Of a DNA stretch of 64,000 bases, positions 24,590 through 36,990 are shown one piece after another. Both the position numbers and the translations under genes were made by a program. Under the pieces are notes generated by a model, which was not told the DNA's origin, made no database searches, and saw nothing but the letters and a program-made list of their open reading frames with translations. The stretch spans positions 238,498 to 302,497 of the forward strand of contig JAUFNR010000039.1 in the NCBI GenBank assembly GCA_031216915.1. Reading direction: 5' to 3'. The stretch comes from Pictodentalium vernedei. Its lineage: Eukaryota; Mollusca; Scaphopoda; Dentaliida; Dentaliidae. The first letter of the stretch is position 1. The number at the start of each line of letters is the position of its first letter.

Positions 24590-25416
24590 AGAGCGCAAAT
24601 ATCAACCTGGGGACTTAACCTTGAACAAACTTGAATCTGGCACCTCCCCTTCCAATATAGCACAAAGTTAAAATTTCCAAATATAACACCTAATTAAAAT
24701 GCCACCCAACACCACAGGGAAAAAAACAAATATCATCCTTTATTTGAACAAATTGAATCTGACACTGGGATATTGAAAACCAATTCTCAAAAGATTCTGG
24801 CTCGAGTGTCTGAAGAAGCAGATGTTTTAAGATTGTTCCTTATCTTGGACTAAATTAACATTTGGCCTTGAATAGGAGCCCAAATATTAACCCAGGGAGT
24901 TGAATTTAACAAACTTGAATCTGACTCCCCCAAGGATGGTGTATACCACGTATCAGATGTTCTAACTGAGGGTTCTTGAGACAAAGATTTTTCAAGAATA
25001 TTCCTCATATTGCACCAAGTAAAAATTTGGGCTCCTATAGGGAGCCTAAATATTAACTCTGGAACATACTTTGAACAAACTTAGATCTGACCTCTCTAAG
25101 GAGGCAGTATAATAAATACCAAAAGTTACTGACTGTTGGATCTGAAGATTATTTTTGAAGATTATTTCACAGATTGAACGAAATTAAAATTTATGCTCCG
25201 ATAGCCCAAATAATAACTGACAGGATTGGAACAAACTTAAACCTAACCCCCATAACAATGTTGTATACCAAATATCAAAGGTACCGACAGGTGGTTCTGG
25301 AATAGAAGATTCTTTAGCGAGTACTTCTCATATTCCAGCAAGTTAAAATTTCGGCTTCTGTATTGATCTCAAATATGAATCGAGGGGCTTAATCTAAATA
25401 AACCTGCATCTGCCCC

Positions 25417-25447
<31 letters not shown>

Positions 25448-25535
25448 ACACACACCCACAATGGATGCTGTATACCAAATATTTAAATGACTCTGATCAG
25501 AGGTTCTGGAGAAGAATTTTTTTTAATTTTACAAA
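24590..25535 (+). repeat. Tandem array, ~163-bp unit, about six copies
   Basis: TTGAACAAACTTGAATCTGA-like text recurs near 24621, 24745, 24906, 25071, 25228 and 25394, together with AAATTTGGGCTCCTATAGGG and TATACCAAATATCAAA. A C run plus (CA)n tract (25407-25455) sits inside the last unit. The unit reappears singly near 52480-52560. Confidence 0.75.
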
Positions 25536-25730
25536 CATGCTGACATAGCATTTTTTGATTTCACCCCTACAGTACATATTGACATAACTGATGGCAACTT
25601 TTTTACCATCCATTCTACTGTTCCGGAGGATGTTTCATACAGCTGTACCAAATAACAATTCTCTGTTCCATAAGATTTTGGAAATATGGGAGTTGAAAAT
25701 ATTTATATTTTTCGGCTCCTTCCAGGTTGG

Positions 25731-25905
25731 AACCCCATAGAGTGAAGCAGTGCTTGTTCACTATGGTAAACATGCTCTGTTTTACTGGTAAAATAAGACA
25801 CAGCCAGCAATGCTTGGGGTACTTGACTTTATCTCCATGTTGTGGTCACCATTAGCCATTGTTCATAAATATGTGACCTAAAACACCAATAAATGAATAA
25901 ATAAA
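25731..25905 (+). repeat. SINE-like repeat, copy 4
   Basis: AACCCCATAGAGTGAAGCAGTG, TTTACTGGTAAAATAAGACA, and the tail ACACCAATAAATGAATAAAT match the family described at 5841. Confidence 0.55.
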
Positions 25906-25917
25906 AGGCTGCTCGGC

Positions 25918-26325
25918 CACATGTCCCCCGAAAAAACAAGTCGAAAAAGGGGCATACCTCTAGTAAAAGTGATCAGTCCGAACCCATTCGAACTTGACCT
26001 GTATTTTTACCCCCGAAAGTCACATACTAAAATTCTTTCTGATCAAATAATCCTAACTGGAGTTATCATCCGGACTCTGCAAATCTTGAAATTTCTAAGT
26101 CGAAAAAGTGGTATAACTCTAATAAAAATGATCGGTCCGAACCCATATTCAAAGTTGACCTGTGGTTTGGGCTAAGAAGGTCAAATACCAAAATTGGTTC
26201 CAATCAAATGATCCAAACTGGAGTTATCATGGGGACACCAAGTGGGATGGATGCACAGTTGGACGGACGGACACCGCTGATTTCTATAGTCCCCCCAAAA
26301 ATTTTTTGGAGACAATAAATATATA
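25918..26325 (+). mobile_element. Short array element with (GGAC)n and terminal hairpin
   Basis: AAGTCGAAAAAG(G/T)GG(C/T)AT..CTCTA(A/G)TAAAA recurs at about 25939 and 26098, a two-unit array of about 159 bp. It is followed by GTTGGACGGACGGACACCG and then a hairpin GTCCCCCCAAAAA/TTTTTTGGAGAC near 26289-26315. This has the array, (GAC)n and hairpin order of the larger elements, so it looks like a minimal member of that class. Confidence 0.6.
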
Positions 26326-26329
26326 AATA

Positions 26330-27767
26330 AATTTTCAGCTCCTGGATTTCCTACAGGGATTTGGAAATTTCTTTTTCTTAAATAAAGTACTTATGACTCA
26401 ATAACACCACATACCAAATTTGGTTCAAATTGGCTGTTGGTTCAGAAAATAGAAAGTTTGGGCAGGGTCAAAACCGATGCCCCTCCCCTGGGAAGGCAGA
26501 TATTGCCCCACAACCTTCATTTGAATGTGATCCTACACCGCAAAAGGAAGCTCAGAATCAAATATCAAGTCACAGCACCCATTAGTTCACAAGTTTTTTT
26601 TTTTAAATTTGGAAGCATTTCCCTATCCCCTCCCTACAGCGAAGGGAAAGTTGATTTGAAGAAAATTAAAGTGCGATGCCAGAACAATCACCTCAAATTT
26701 AACTGTAATCAGTTCAGTAGTTTTCATGTTCACGGATGGCAGATGATAAGTGATCACAATAGCTCACGTTTACTTTCTGTCAGCTGAGCTAAAAGGTGCT
26801 AAAATGCAATTTCAAGTCTTGGTTTTGCATCATGGGGGACACCAAGTGCAGAAAGTAACTTTACAGTCTTTTCTTTTGGTCAGATTCATTTCACATAGTC
26901 CTATTTGTCTTTAGCCTTCATACAAAATTTCAACAGAGTGGACCAATTTAAGACAGTTCGGCCTGAGTTGTCCCAAAAGCCCACTGTTTTTGGTCCAACT
27001 TTTCTTTGACAGAGTTGTCCTAATTGTATCTCTTGATTGCTCTTGTGACAAGTGTCGTAATCCATAATGCAAACAATGGATAAATCAAAATTTGAACACA
27101 TGTGTATCTGCCCCCCCCCCCCCCCCACCCCTCCCTACTCAGTATTTTTTCAATGCTCCTACAAGATCACCCCGACAAAACATTTCTTTCTGTTTCATTC
27201 TATTGGTTCTAAGGATGCTTTATACCAAATAACAGTTCTCTGTTTCGTGCAGTTTAGGAGATATGGGCGTTTAAAATATCTATATTTGTGCTCTTGGGTT
27301 CCCATAGGGACACAGGAAATCTTTTTTGACATGAATGAAGTACATATGATGCAATAATACCACATACCAAATTTGGTTCAAATTGTCTCATCATTTCAGA
27401 AAATAGAAATTTCGCTTGGGACCAAAAATCCTCCCGTTTAAAAGGCAAATACTGCATCATGAACTTCATTTGAACAAACTTGATTCCACACCCCAAAAGG
27501 AAGCTAGCTCCATTCCAAATATGAAGTCATTGTACCGAGAAGATTTTAGTAAAATTTTAAGAGCATTTTCGCCAACCCCCTCACTATAAGACATGACAAC
27601 GTTCATTTTGAATTGACATATGACAAGGGACATGCATATCAATTTGGTTCAGTTTGGCCCTGTGGTTTATGAGAAGTTGGTAATGTAAAGTTTATGCCGG
27701 ACGGCTGATAGACCGAAAGTCATCACTTGAGTTACCCCTGAATTTCAGTCAGGTGAGCTAAAAAGCA
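26330..27767 (+). repeat. Degenerate array relative ending in TCAGGTGAGCT
   Basis: ATACCAAATTTGGTTCAAAT occurs near 26410 and 27363, with shared flanks (CACAGGGA...TACTTATGA; AGAAAATAGAAAGTT). The block ends in a hairpin-like GTTACCCCTGAATTTCAGTCAGGTGAGCTAAAAAG (to 27767). A C tract lies at 27110-27127. It is an old array element. Confidence 0.55.
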
Positions 27768-27883
27768 TGATAGAATTTCTAGCCGATACAAACTATAAAT
27801 TGTATTTACATGTAAGGTCACTGGAATGATCCTTAAGTCAAACTTTCACTAAGTTGCTAGGTTTTTTGAGAATTCATAAGCGA

Positions 27884-28040
27884 GTGGTTTAATGGGAGAA
27901 GTTCTGTTTTACTGTTAAAATAAGATCTGATAACAAATGCCTTTGATGGACATACTCAAAAGATATTACTTTGGAATAAATGGTTGGCTACACTTAATTC
28001 AAATGTGCTGTTGCGGTCATGATAAAACTACAAATGCAAA
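27884..28040 (+). repeat. SINE-like repeat, copy 5 (degenerate)
   Basis: CTGTTTTACTGTTAAAATAAG and the GCTGTTGCGGTCATGATAAA region match the family weakly; the tail is lost. Confidence 0.35.
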
Positions 28041-28603
28041 GAACATAAAAAATGTTCATATGAAATTGTTTTGTTTATTTATTGGAAAATGCCAAAAGGC
28101 ACTCTCCAATAGACTGTAACAAAACAATTATGAGAATCACATCGCTGGTACCATGGTACATTTGAAAAAAATACTTGTATTACAAATTATTGTTGAAAAA
28201 TAATTTAGTTCTCTAAAAGATGAACACAAATAATTCACAAGGAGGTTTTAAAAAAAAATCCTGTTGGTCATTATTTACAAGATATGAAATGTCAACCTGC
28301 GGGGAACTGGGAGAGGTTTTTGGCCCAACGTTTCCACTATTAATCACTAATATCAACTAAGTTAGAATAATAGCAAAGGGTGGAATGGCTGGAAAGAAAT
28401 GCCTCAATGTCTCCTGTGGCATATTTTCTATAAAACTGTGAATGGTCGTTTGAAAGACTGGATATGTCATTTATGTAATTATTTTGGCCAGTGGTCTGTC
28501 AGAAAATGTTTTGAATGTGGGGATCCTTTCCAGTTGATAAAATGTCTGCTTTCACCTTAGTGTATCAACAAGGGGCTTGATTTGAACAGACAGAAAACAA
28601 GAG

Positions 28604-28880
28604 GCCTGCATCGCAAAGCATTGCTAATGCCCCAACCGCAAAAAAAAAAAAATCTTAAGTCGAAAGAGTGAAAAAGGGCCACAACTCTGGAAAAAATGTG
28701 TAGAAGAAACTCACACTATACAGATATTGTTCTCTCATGAAACTCTATCACAACACCAAATATCATTCAAATTGGAGTAGCAGTGGCTGAGGTACAAGGG
28801 AAAATGTTGGTACAGATGGATGGATGGACAAATGGACATACAGAGGTCTCCACTGGATACCACTCAACTTTTCAGGCCGG
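28604..28880 (+). repeat. ACAAGAGGCCTGCATCGC repeat
   Basis: The head ACAAGAGGCCTGCATCGCAA has a GCATTGCTAATGC hairpin and is followed by AAAAAGGGCCACAACTCTGG. A GGATGGATGGACAAATGGAC stretch precedes its end near 28875. The order head, body and (GGAC)n again matches the array elements. Confidence 0.5.
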
Positions 28881-29961
28881 GCATATTAATATTGGGAGGG
28901 ACAGCAGAAGGGTTTTGGGAGAAGACTCAAAAATAAGTTAAACAGCAGACAATGGATCAAGAGTGTGACCATAGCAAACCCTCACTGAACTCATTCAGAA
29001 GAGATTTTAACCATGTCTGTTCAAATGTTGTTAAAAATACATAACAGACAGGCTTGAATCTGTAATATTGTTCATTGGTGAATTTAAAAGCAGGGTAACT
29101 TGCAAGTTTCCAGTTGAAGGTATTTCAACAGGAGAATGAAGATGTTCACACTAATAATGCAGATGTACATTTTTATTTTTGAAAAATTACAATATCACAC
29201 TGATACAAATATCACCACTATCTGATACATTCTATCACTTCATACATCAAATTTAAGTTGTGTTTTTAAAAAGGAAACAATGATTCTATTAATAATATTC
29301 TCATAACAACAAAACTCAGTTTATGTTTCTTTAGGAGGTCAGCAAACAAATAACACCCTGGAATTAAGAAACAGTTTGGAAAAGTTGTTGCTTATTAAAA
29401 GCAAAATGAAACAAACTTTGTGCATCTATTGCAGTGAGAATAAGAGACATATCCCATAGTTTGGTTCAATGAAAAGTTAACGTCTGACATCACTGTTAGC
29501 CTCTGGTAGGCTTCATATGTTTATGTGAGCATTACACCATCTAAAGGTGCAGAGTTTCATGAAGAGAGGGCAATAAGGTTAAACCATCACAACTCATTAG
29601 ACACACTTCATAGGAAGACTGACAATTTTAATGATTTTTAAAAAAAAAAAAGGCAGAGGAGTATTTTACTTCAAATGTAAATCCTATTATGATGAAAATG
29701 GGGTATAATACAGTTAACACAGTGTGATTCAGTAGTGTGTCACTATCTGCACAACTGAATAACTTTACAGCAGAACTGAAAAAGAATATACATGTTTCAC
29801 CACAGAATGCTAAAACTGTGAAGTGATATTTTATGTAGAAATTTAAGAACCCAACAAGCAACAGTTCCTGCAGGGCTCGATTGAACTGGATTTGCATAGC
29901 GATTTTTGAATCAATTTTCAACTATAGCTAATCAATTTCATATGAGAAAAACATATAAATA
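28881..29961. other. AT-rich non-coding DNA
   Basis: No gene or repeat was recognised. Confidence 0.4.
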
Positions 29962-30443
29962 ATAGGGAATGCTAAGCAAAATTTATCCAAGTTAGTAAAC
30001 TGTTATACAATTTTTAAAAATTAAATCGACCCCTGAGTTCCTGAACCTCTGGGTAAATACCTAATACTGGTCGTTAATAAATTGTGCATATCAAACCTCA
30101 CTGTGGTATACCCAAATTGTAGTATTGGTAACAGTACCATGGCAATAGCAATATGCCATACAAACTAGATCTTAACATACCAAAGTATTTTTGGTACCTG
30201 ACATAGGGAATGCTAAGCAAAATTTATCCAAGTTAGTAAACTGTTATACAATTTTTAAAAATTAAATCGACCCCTGAGTTTCTGAACCTCTGGGTAAATA
30301 CCTAATACTGGTTGTTAATAAATTGTGCATATCAAACCTCACTGTGGTATACCCAAATTGTAGTATTGGTAACAGTACCATGGCAATAGCAATATGCCAT
30401 ACATACTAGATCTTAACATACCAAAGTATTTTTGGTACCTGAC
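29962..30443. repeat. Recent tandem duplication, 241-bp unit, two copies
   Basis: 29962-30202 is repeated directly at 30203-30443. I count three substitutions (in the GAGTTCCTG, ACTGGTCGTT and CATACAAACT contexts) and no indel, about 99% identity. Each copy contains GTGGTATACCC and GGTACCTGAC. Confidence 0.92.
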
Positions 30444-30505
30444 TTTTCCCCATCAATATCTAAAAATAGATCATAGGTAAAGTCTACATTGATATAATAA
30501 ATGAA

Positions 30506-30730
30506 TTAACAATCAAAACAGCCCAGTGCTGTGCACATAAATTGCCATTCACTATTTTTTGTATTTTTCACTTCAAATCATAGCTGATGACCCCTCAGTG
30601 GAACAATCTCTTCAAGCTCAGTCCAATGAGTGATCAGAAACTTTGTCATCAAGGCAAAAAAGTAAATTTTTAGTCATTCAGAAATTTTTAGAATGTGACA
30701 TCATCAGTTTGTGTCAGGTAAAGGGTTAAT
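30506..30730. mobile_element. Decayed relative of the TTAA MITE
   Basis: The central GACCCCTCAGTGGAACAA and AAGCTCAGTCCAATGAG resemble the palindrome core of the element at 12661. The right edge GGTAAAGGGTTAA matches its terminus, and TTAAC near 30506 could be the left edge. The symmetry is badly eroded. Confidence 0.45.
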
Positions 30731-31017
30731 TAACTCAAATAACAAATAATATGACATGATGTAGGGAGAGTCGATATAAAACCTTCAATGAGTTTGCCAA
30801 GGAAGACTGAATGGATTAAATTCTTAGTTGCATTGTTGAAAAATTTGGTGCATTGAATTTTTGTTATAAAAATGCAATTTTTTTTCAAGCCAATCAAGAG
30901 TAGAAACTCCATAAAATTGCAGGATCACATAATCTGGAGAAAATGATAAGAATTCAGCAGTAACTTTATGACAACACAGGTATGAAGTCAAGTTTATCCA
31001 ATCATTTATACGAATGC

Positions 31018-31336
31018 TGTGCCCACTCCTCCACCCCAGGTGTTCGTTACCGGGTCCCATTTTATTGGTGAAACAGAACTTGTTTACTCCAGCAAACAAG
31101 CGATGCACCACTTTCCCAGGATATGCGTGTGGGGGTGGGGGTGGGGGGTGGGGGCACTGGATGTTTACTATAGTCTGCTTTACTGGTAAGATAGGATTTG
31201 GCATCTGATGCCAGGGGTGGAAGTCCTTTAAAGTGGGCAGAACAGATATAATTGATTGGCTAAAGTTAAATTCATACCTATTTTGCAGTATGATATAGCC
31301 AAAGATGCTGAATGTGAATTGGAACCAACAAATAAA
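31018..31336. repeat. SINE-like repeats, two copies head to head
   Basis: 31018-31106 is a reverse-strand head fragment (CCACCCCAGGTG, CCCATTTTATTGGTGAAAC). 31160-31336 is a forward copy with TTTACTGGTAAGATAGGA, GATGCCAGGGGTGGAAGTCC and the tail ACCAACAAATAAAG. A (GGGGGT)n-like tract separates them. Confidence 0.55.
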
Positions 31337-32629
31337 GACCAGGTAGGATGACTGTTTATTTATCTACAACTATGTCAGTTCTAATTTGTTCTGGTGCTGT
31401 TTAGGAGCACAACTATATGAACATAATGTGAGGGGGGGGGGGGGGGGGGGTTCTCTGAGAGCATTTAGAGTGTGGAGAATGGAAACTGTTGTAACTGTTT
31501 TCTCACCAAATTCATGATGACATGCAAATCCAGTCTTAAAAAGTTAACATTAGAGTTAACTATTCTCTAACAGTGGAAGTATGTTATAAAATGAAAACAG
31601 AAACCTTTTTGTGATTTGTTTTCTTTACCGGGTTTTGAAAGTACTTCACTGAAAGCTTCGAAGATTTTTCAAGAATAGGATTCATGGGCTGGTAGTTTTA
31701 ATGAGGGAAATGTTACTTTTGAAATTTTTTTTTCCAATAATACTACATATACCGTTAAAGTCCAAATTACACATAAAAGTTAGATCCAATTAAAGATTTT
31801 CAATAGCTTTAAATGTTGAAATAAAATTCTTGTGAGGAGAGTGTATCTTCAAATTTCCATTTTGAGGCTGGCGCTGGTTGTGAAGGGGAGTGCACCACTA
31901 TTGACACATGCTCTATACCTTCACAAAAATAAAGAAATCAACATTTGTTAATGGGTTGGGCTGACACTGCAGATTAAAATAGACACATTACAGGTTATTA
32001 TTTGGTTATTGTACAGTTTTACAGATATTTTATGGGATTAAATTTTGTCTTCAGCCTCGTCCATTTACCACACACCACAAAAACTATAGTATATTTATTA
32101 CATTGTACATCCATGAAATACACATTTACTTGTGAGGCCACAAAGCTTTTGTAATGTCATTATAATTGAAAAAAGATTACTACTTTGAACAGAACATTTT
32201 TAGGAAAAGAAGAAGTATATTCTGGCTGCCACAACTCTGTAACATCCTACTACTTCAAAGGGTATTCTGTTTTTCTTTTTTTTTGTGTCCACATCTCTTT
32301 GAGTCTTTTAAAATGATAAGAAGCTGAAATAACAGAAATAAGCAAGTTACCAGATATTATATTTCCTTTACTTTGAATGAGAGAACTTTAATACCGGTGT
32401 AACAGGATATCTTCCCTCCACAGTACACCCCCCCCCCCCTTCAGGAAGATATCCTAGGATATCACCCCCCCCCTCCTACCTGGGATATCCACCCCCCCCC
32501 CCCCCACCCACCTAAATTTTTTTTAAATGTATTCATCTAATTTTTTTTCTTTTATTATTCACAATATTTAATTACATTTGATATTAAAAGGGCTAAATCC
32601 TTGTATAAAATTACTCAGGAACATATAAC
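31337..32629. other. Non-coding DNA with G and C tracts
   Basis: A G run lies at 31431-31450 and C runs interleaved with GGATATC motifs at 32425-32510. AAGATATCCTAGGATATC near 32444 is a short palindrome. No gene was seen. Confidence 0.45.
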
Positions 32630-32639
32630 ACTAGAGGTG

Positions 32640-33392
32640 TGTGTCCCAGATGGGCCTGTCCATACCCCCCCCCCCCCCCCCCCCCCCCCACTGCCATTAT
32701 TCTAAGACGAAAAAAGGCATAACTCTAGCAAAAAAAAAAACGTCTGATTAAAACTATAATTGCAGGTCATAGGTTCCCATGGTAGTGAACATCTATACCA
32801 AGTTTCTAAGGAACTGACCCATAAACATCCCAAAAAATCTGCGGACAAAATGCACGCATTCTACTGTAAGATGAAAAGGGGCATAACTCTGGAAAAAAGG
32901 TCCAATCAAAACTATAATCACAGGTGCACAGGTCCATACCACATTTCAAATCAGTCCACCTGTAAACATCTAAGAAAATCTCCAGACAAAATTCACTCAT
33001 TCTAAGACAAAAATGGGCATCACTCTGGCAAAAAAAAGACTGATTAGAACTATAATTGCAAGTGCACAGGTTCCTATAGTAGTGAACATCCATACAAAGT
33101 TTCAAAGGAATTGACCTATAACCATCTGAGAAAATCTCTGAGAAAAAGCACACATTCTAAGATGAAAAGGGGCATAACTCTGGCAAAAGGTTCGATCAAA
33201 ACTATAATCACAGGTGCACAGTTTCCCATGGTAGTACACATTCATACCAAGTTTCAAAGGAATTAACCCATAAACATCAGAGAAAATCTCCAGACCAAAT
33301 TTTAGGCCAGCTATTTGAAGATGAATAGGGGCATAATTCTAGAAAAAATAATCCAAACAGAACTATAATCGCAGGTGCACGGGTTCCCATGG
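32640..33392 (+). mobile_element. Array element, ~150-bp unit, left part
   Basis: GGGGCATAACTCTGG and GGTTCCCATGGTAGTGAACA recur about every 150 bp, four to five times. The block is preceded by a C run (32662-32690). It continues at 35824 after a 2.4-kb insertion and ends in an AGACAGACGGATGGACAAGG stretch and G/C-rich hairpin near 35918-36010. It is non-coding. Confidence 0.7.
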
Positions 33393-35828
33393 CAGGGTAG
33401 GATTTGTTCATTTTCGCATCGCAGTTTTCGATGCAATTTTCCCCTAATGTGAATCACTTCCATAAAATTGGATCTTAAAGTGCGATGCACATGTATTTCG
33501 GTAAACAGAATAGGATTATCCTTCTTTGGTCTACTGACGTAGACAGTCAGAGGCACTCATACATTGCATATGGGATGATTTACGATAACATTTTGTAGGG
33601 AATTTTTAGGTGCCTAAGTGGACCCAATATTCGGCCCACTCATAGGCCCCGATATTCGGCCCCATTGTATAGGCACGTCATAACTACGAGGGATGCTCTT
33701 TAAAATAGTCACTCACAAATGTGAACGGTGTACAGTAACACATGATCGTTAACTGACTAATCAGCTATGCTCTACTTAGAGGTCATCAACTTTTTCTAGG
33801 CAAGATATCCATCTAGAGTGTTCAGTTTTTACCGCATAAAGTAAAGCTCCTTAATAATTTGTAACCTGAGTAAGTGTTCAGGTTTTGATTATCTATACTG
33901 TGCCCAGTTATTATAAAATTAGCACGAAGAAATGCCCACTTCATGCAAAACAAAACTAAAAATATTTTTAAATGAAAGTGTCAATGACACTGTAGCTTAA
34001 CTTGTCTGTGTGTTGTGTTTGATGAAAAGGATAATGTTCAATGTTTATGAAAGGATTATGAAATAAGACAAGAATTGTGATAATTGGGAATATGTTAATT
34101 TCTGTTCTCTGTATGCTATATTTTTAATAAAAATAATATGAGGTGTACACTGTACTAAAGAGCTGAGGGGTGGGTTAATATGACCTCACAGTTAATGTAT
34201 GTGTCCCTCACAGTTAACGTATGTCAACGAAAGTTACCAAGTTACAGTGAACTTATTCCAAAATGAGTCATCCTATCAAGTTACATTGAAATCCCTTCAC
34301 AAATATGACCTGTAGTCTGTACTAAAGTTTTTCGGGTTTTGGGCTCGGGAAGCCATCACGGTTGAATGATCGCAACCAAAAGGGGGTTGTCATCTGGGCA
34401 TAATCTGGAGTGATCCTACAAAGTTACAATGAAATCCTTTCAGATATATAACCTGTATTAGTGCTCAAGGTTTTTGTGCTTCAGGCCCCTGAAGCCGTCA
34501 CAGTTGACCAATCATGACCAAAAGGGGATGTCATCATCTAGGCATTATTTGGAGTCAACCTAACAAGTTACAATGAAATCCTTCCATAAATATGACCTAT
34601 AGACTATGCTAAAGGTTTTTGGGTTCGGGCAGCCATCAAGGCTGAATGATCATGACCAAAAGGGGATGTTCTCATCTGGACATTATTTGGAGTCATCCTA
34701 CCAAGATACAATGAAATCCCTTCATAAATATGACCTGTACACTGTGCTAAAGGTTTTTGGGCTTCCGGCCCCTGTAGCCGTCACAGTTGCCCAATCACGT
34801 CCAAAAGAGGAGGTTCTCATCTAGACATTATATGAAGTCAACCTACCAAGTTTACAATGAAATCCCTCCATAAATATGACCTGTAGACTTTGCTACAGGT
34901 TTTCGGCTCGGGCACCCATACTGGTTGACCAAGCACGAACAAAAGGGGACGTTCTCATCTAGACATGGCCCCAAACCTGCATATGAAATTTCGTGACGAT
35001 CAGACAAGAACTACGGGGTGTAGCCTGTGCTAAAGGAAAATGTGAACAGACTCACAGACTTCCGCATGCGTGATGGCAATAGCTTATCTTGACTTTGTCT
35101 ATTTAAGCTAAAAATGGTTGATAAGGCAGGGAGTAAAATTCTGAGTTTCATTTGAATGTTGTCGATACCTTTAAGTGTGGGATTTGAATGGGTCTGACTA
35201 TTTGGGTATTATTTCTGAACCTATTAAAGCCAGTATGATTTAAAAAAAAAAAGATAAATAACATAAATATATTCTTTAATTCACAACATTTGGAGCAATG
35301 AAAAATTTGGTATGCCCGGTCACTGAGCTTAAGCTACTTTCGGCTTCAGATTTAGTCGATATTTGGATGGAAACTTGGCGGTAATACATGAATTCAGAAA
35401 TGACAACACTGCCTATGATTACTGTTTGCCAAATTATTAAAAGAAGCAACCAATACCACACTGAATGAAGACGTTTATGCCTCTAATAAAGAGGCATCGG
35501 ACAGATTAGTGGTGATATTGTGTGATGAATACTCTGTGTGGTTGAGTGTGTACGTGTGTGATGGTGGGGGGGGGGGGGGAGGGGGGGGCTCTGACCGGGA
35601 TGTTGCAGAGAATTGGTTAAGCCATGGGGCTAAACAGTTTGATCCTAACGACCCCCTGGCAACAGCCAGGTGGTGCCCCCGCTGGGGTTCAAATTGTTTA
35701 AGTACTTTTGAGGGTGGAACCATCATGAATGAAAGCTGCTAAACATTTACACACACTTGCTAATCAATTTTAAGAGTTAGGCAAAAACTGCTAAATAAAA
35801 ATTTAAAAACAAATCCTACCCTGCATGG
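33388..35828. mobile_element. 2.4-kb CAGGGTAGG transposon splitting the array, TSD CATGG
   Basis: The left terminus is CAGGGTAGGATTTGTT (33393 on). Its exact inverse AACAAATCCTACCCTG ends at 35823 (one base pair offset in the outer A run). CATGG occurs at 33388-33392 and 35824-35828. Neighbouring array units show the empty site TTCCCATGGTRGTGAAC, so the duplication is exactly 5 bp. No transposase frame was seen. It carries another array element (33971-35112). Confidence 0.75.
33971..35112 (+). mobile_element. Array element with AATGAAAGTGTC head, ~143-bp unit
   Basis: It starts with the shared head AATGAAAGTGTCAATGACAC. AAGTTACAATGAAATCC then recurs at 34278, 34421, 34565, 34703 and 34848, a 138-145-bp spacing, with GACCAAAAGGGGATGTTCTC in each unit. 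It ends AAGCTAAAAATGG (to about 35112), the same tail as the 58671 element. Confidence 0.7.
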
Positions 35829-36010
35829 TGGTGAACATTCATACCAAGTTTCGAGCAGATTGGTCCGTGAACGTCTGAATGAGAAAATCTCCGGACAAAA
35901 TTATGTCTACAGCTGAATAGACAGACGGATGGACAAGGTGATTCCAGTACAAGCCCCCCACCCCCTCCCCCCCAAAAAACAACTTGTTGCGGGGGGTGGG
36001 GGAGGGGAGG
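35824..36010 (+). repeat. Array element, right part with C/G hairpin
   Basis: The unit text CATGGTGGTGAACATTCATACC resumes and continues into AAAATCTCCGGACAAAATT. It ends in AGACAGACGGATGGACAAGG and a C-rich tract facing a G-rich tract (35956-36014). Confidence 0.65.
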
Positions 36011-36240
36011 AGGGGGATGAGAAAAAATATGGAAGTTAGGGAGAGAAATATTGTGAATGAATTTTAGAAACAATTCATCTTCCTCCTCAACGTGTCAAAA
36101 TCTTGAAAAAAAAGGTACAGAGGCTCTAAGATAGGCCGTTTCTAATTCATTTGTGTACAAATATCATTACAGCATCCCAAAATTTGTTTTCCTGGTTGAT
36201 AAATATTTTGACAAGTTGAAAGGGAAGATATTCAAGTTTG

Positions 36241-36800
36241 GATAATCCCCCCCCCCTCCCCAACGCCTTCCTGTCACCTTGTCAAAGTCCTGTAGACATT
36301 CATACAACCTTTACAACCATTGTTTGGACTTTGTTATGGTTGGGTTAGGGTACAAATAAAACCTATTTATTCATTTTTTCGAATGGTTGCTATGGTTTTT
36401 GAATGGGTGAGGGGAAAGACAATGAGGCCTGGGCATCTTCCCCTCCACCCTCTTCCATTTTTGTCCAAAAAGTTTTTGCATGGTTTTAAGATTGTCTATG
36501 TCTGATTCACTCCCCTCATTATTTAAGCGTATATGATTGGAAGAATTTTTTTTTCTTCCAAGTTTTCTATATTATATTTTAACATGGGTGGGGAGGGGAG
36601 GGGGGATAACCAGGCCAGGATACTCCCCCCACCCCACCCCCACCCCCTATCACCTTGTCAAAGTCCTGCAGACATTCACAACCATTGCTTGGACTTCATG
36701 GTTGGGTGAGAGTGTAAATAAAACCTATTTATTTATTTTTTCAAATGGTTGCCAAGGGAAGAAAATCATATTTTGACATGAATTTAAAGGAAATTTGGTA
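36241..36800. repeat. Two-copy tandem repeat, 376-bp period
   Basis: CACCTTGTCAAAGTCCTG(T/C)AGACATTCA and AATAAAACCTATTTATT recur at 36275 and 36651. Each copy is preceded by a C-rich tract. Confidence 0.7.
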
Positions 36801-36828
36801 AATAAATGTTATGTTATTATAAGTAGTT

Positions 36829-36980
36829 TTAATTTTTTTTTTTTTTTTTTTTTTGGGGGGGGGGGGAATATTCTGGCCGGGTGTTAGATATCCTGAGATA
36901 ATTTCCCCCTCCACTCCATCCAAGGGCAAGGGGAAGATAGCCTAGGACATCCTGGGGAAGATGTGGGGGGGGGGGGGATA
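36829..36980. repeat. T and G homopolymer block
   Basis: A T run (36831-36854) passes directly into a G run (36855-36866). GATATCCTGAGATAA and a second G run (36963-36977) follow. It resembles 32425-32510 in reverse. Confidence 0.6.
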
Positions 36981-36990
36981 TTGTGGCACA

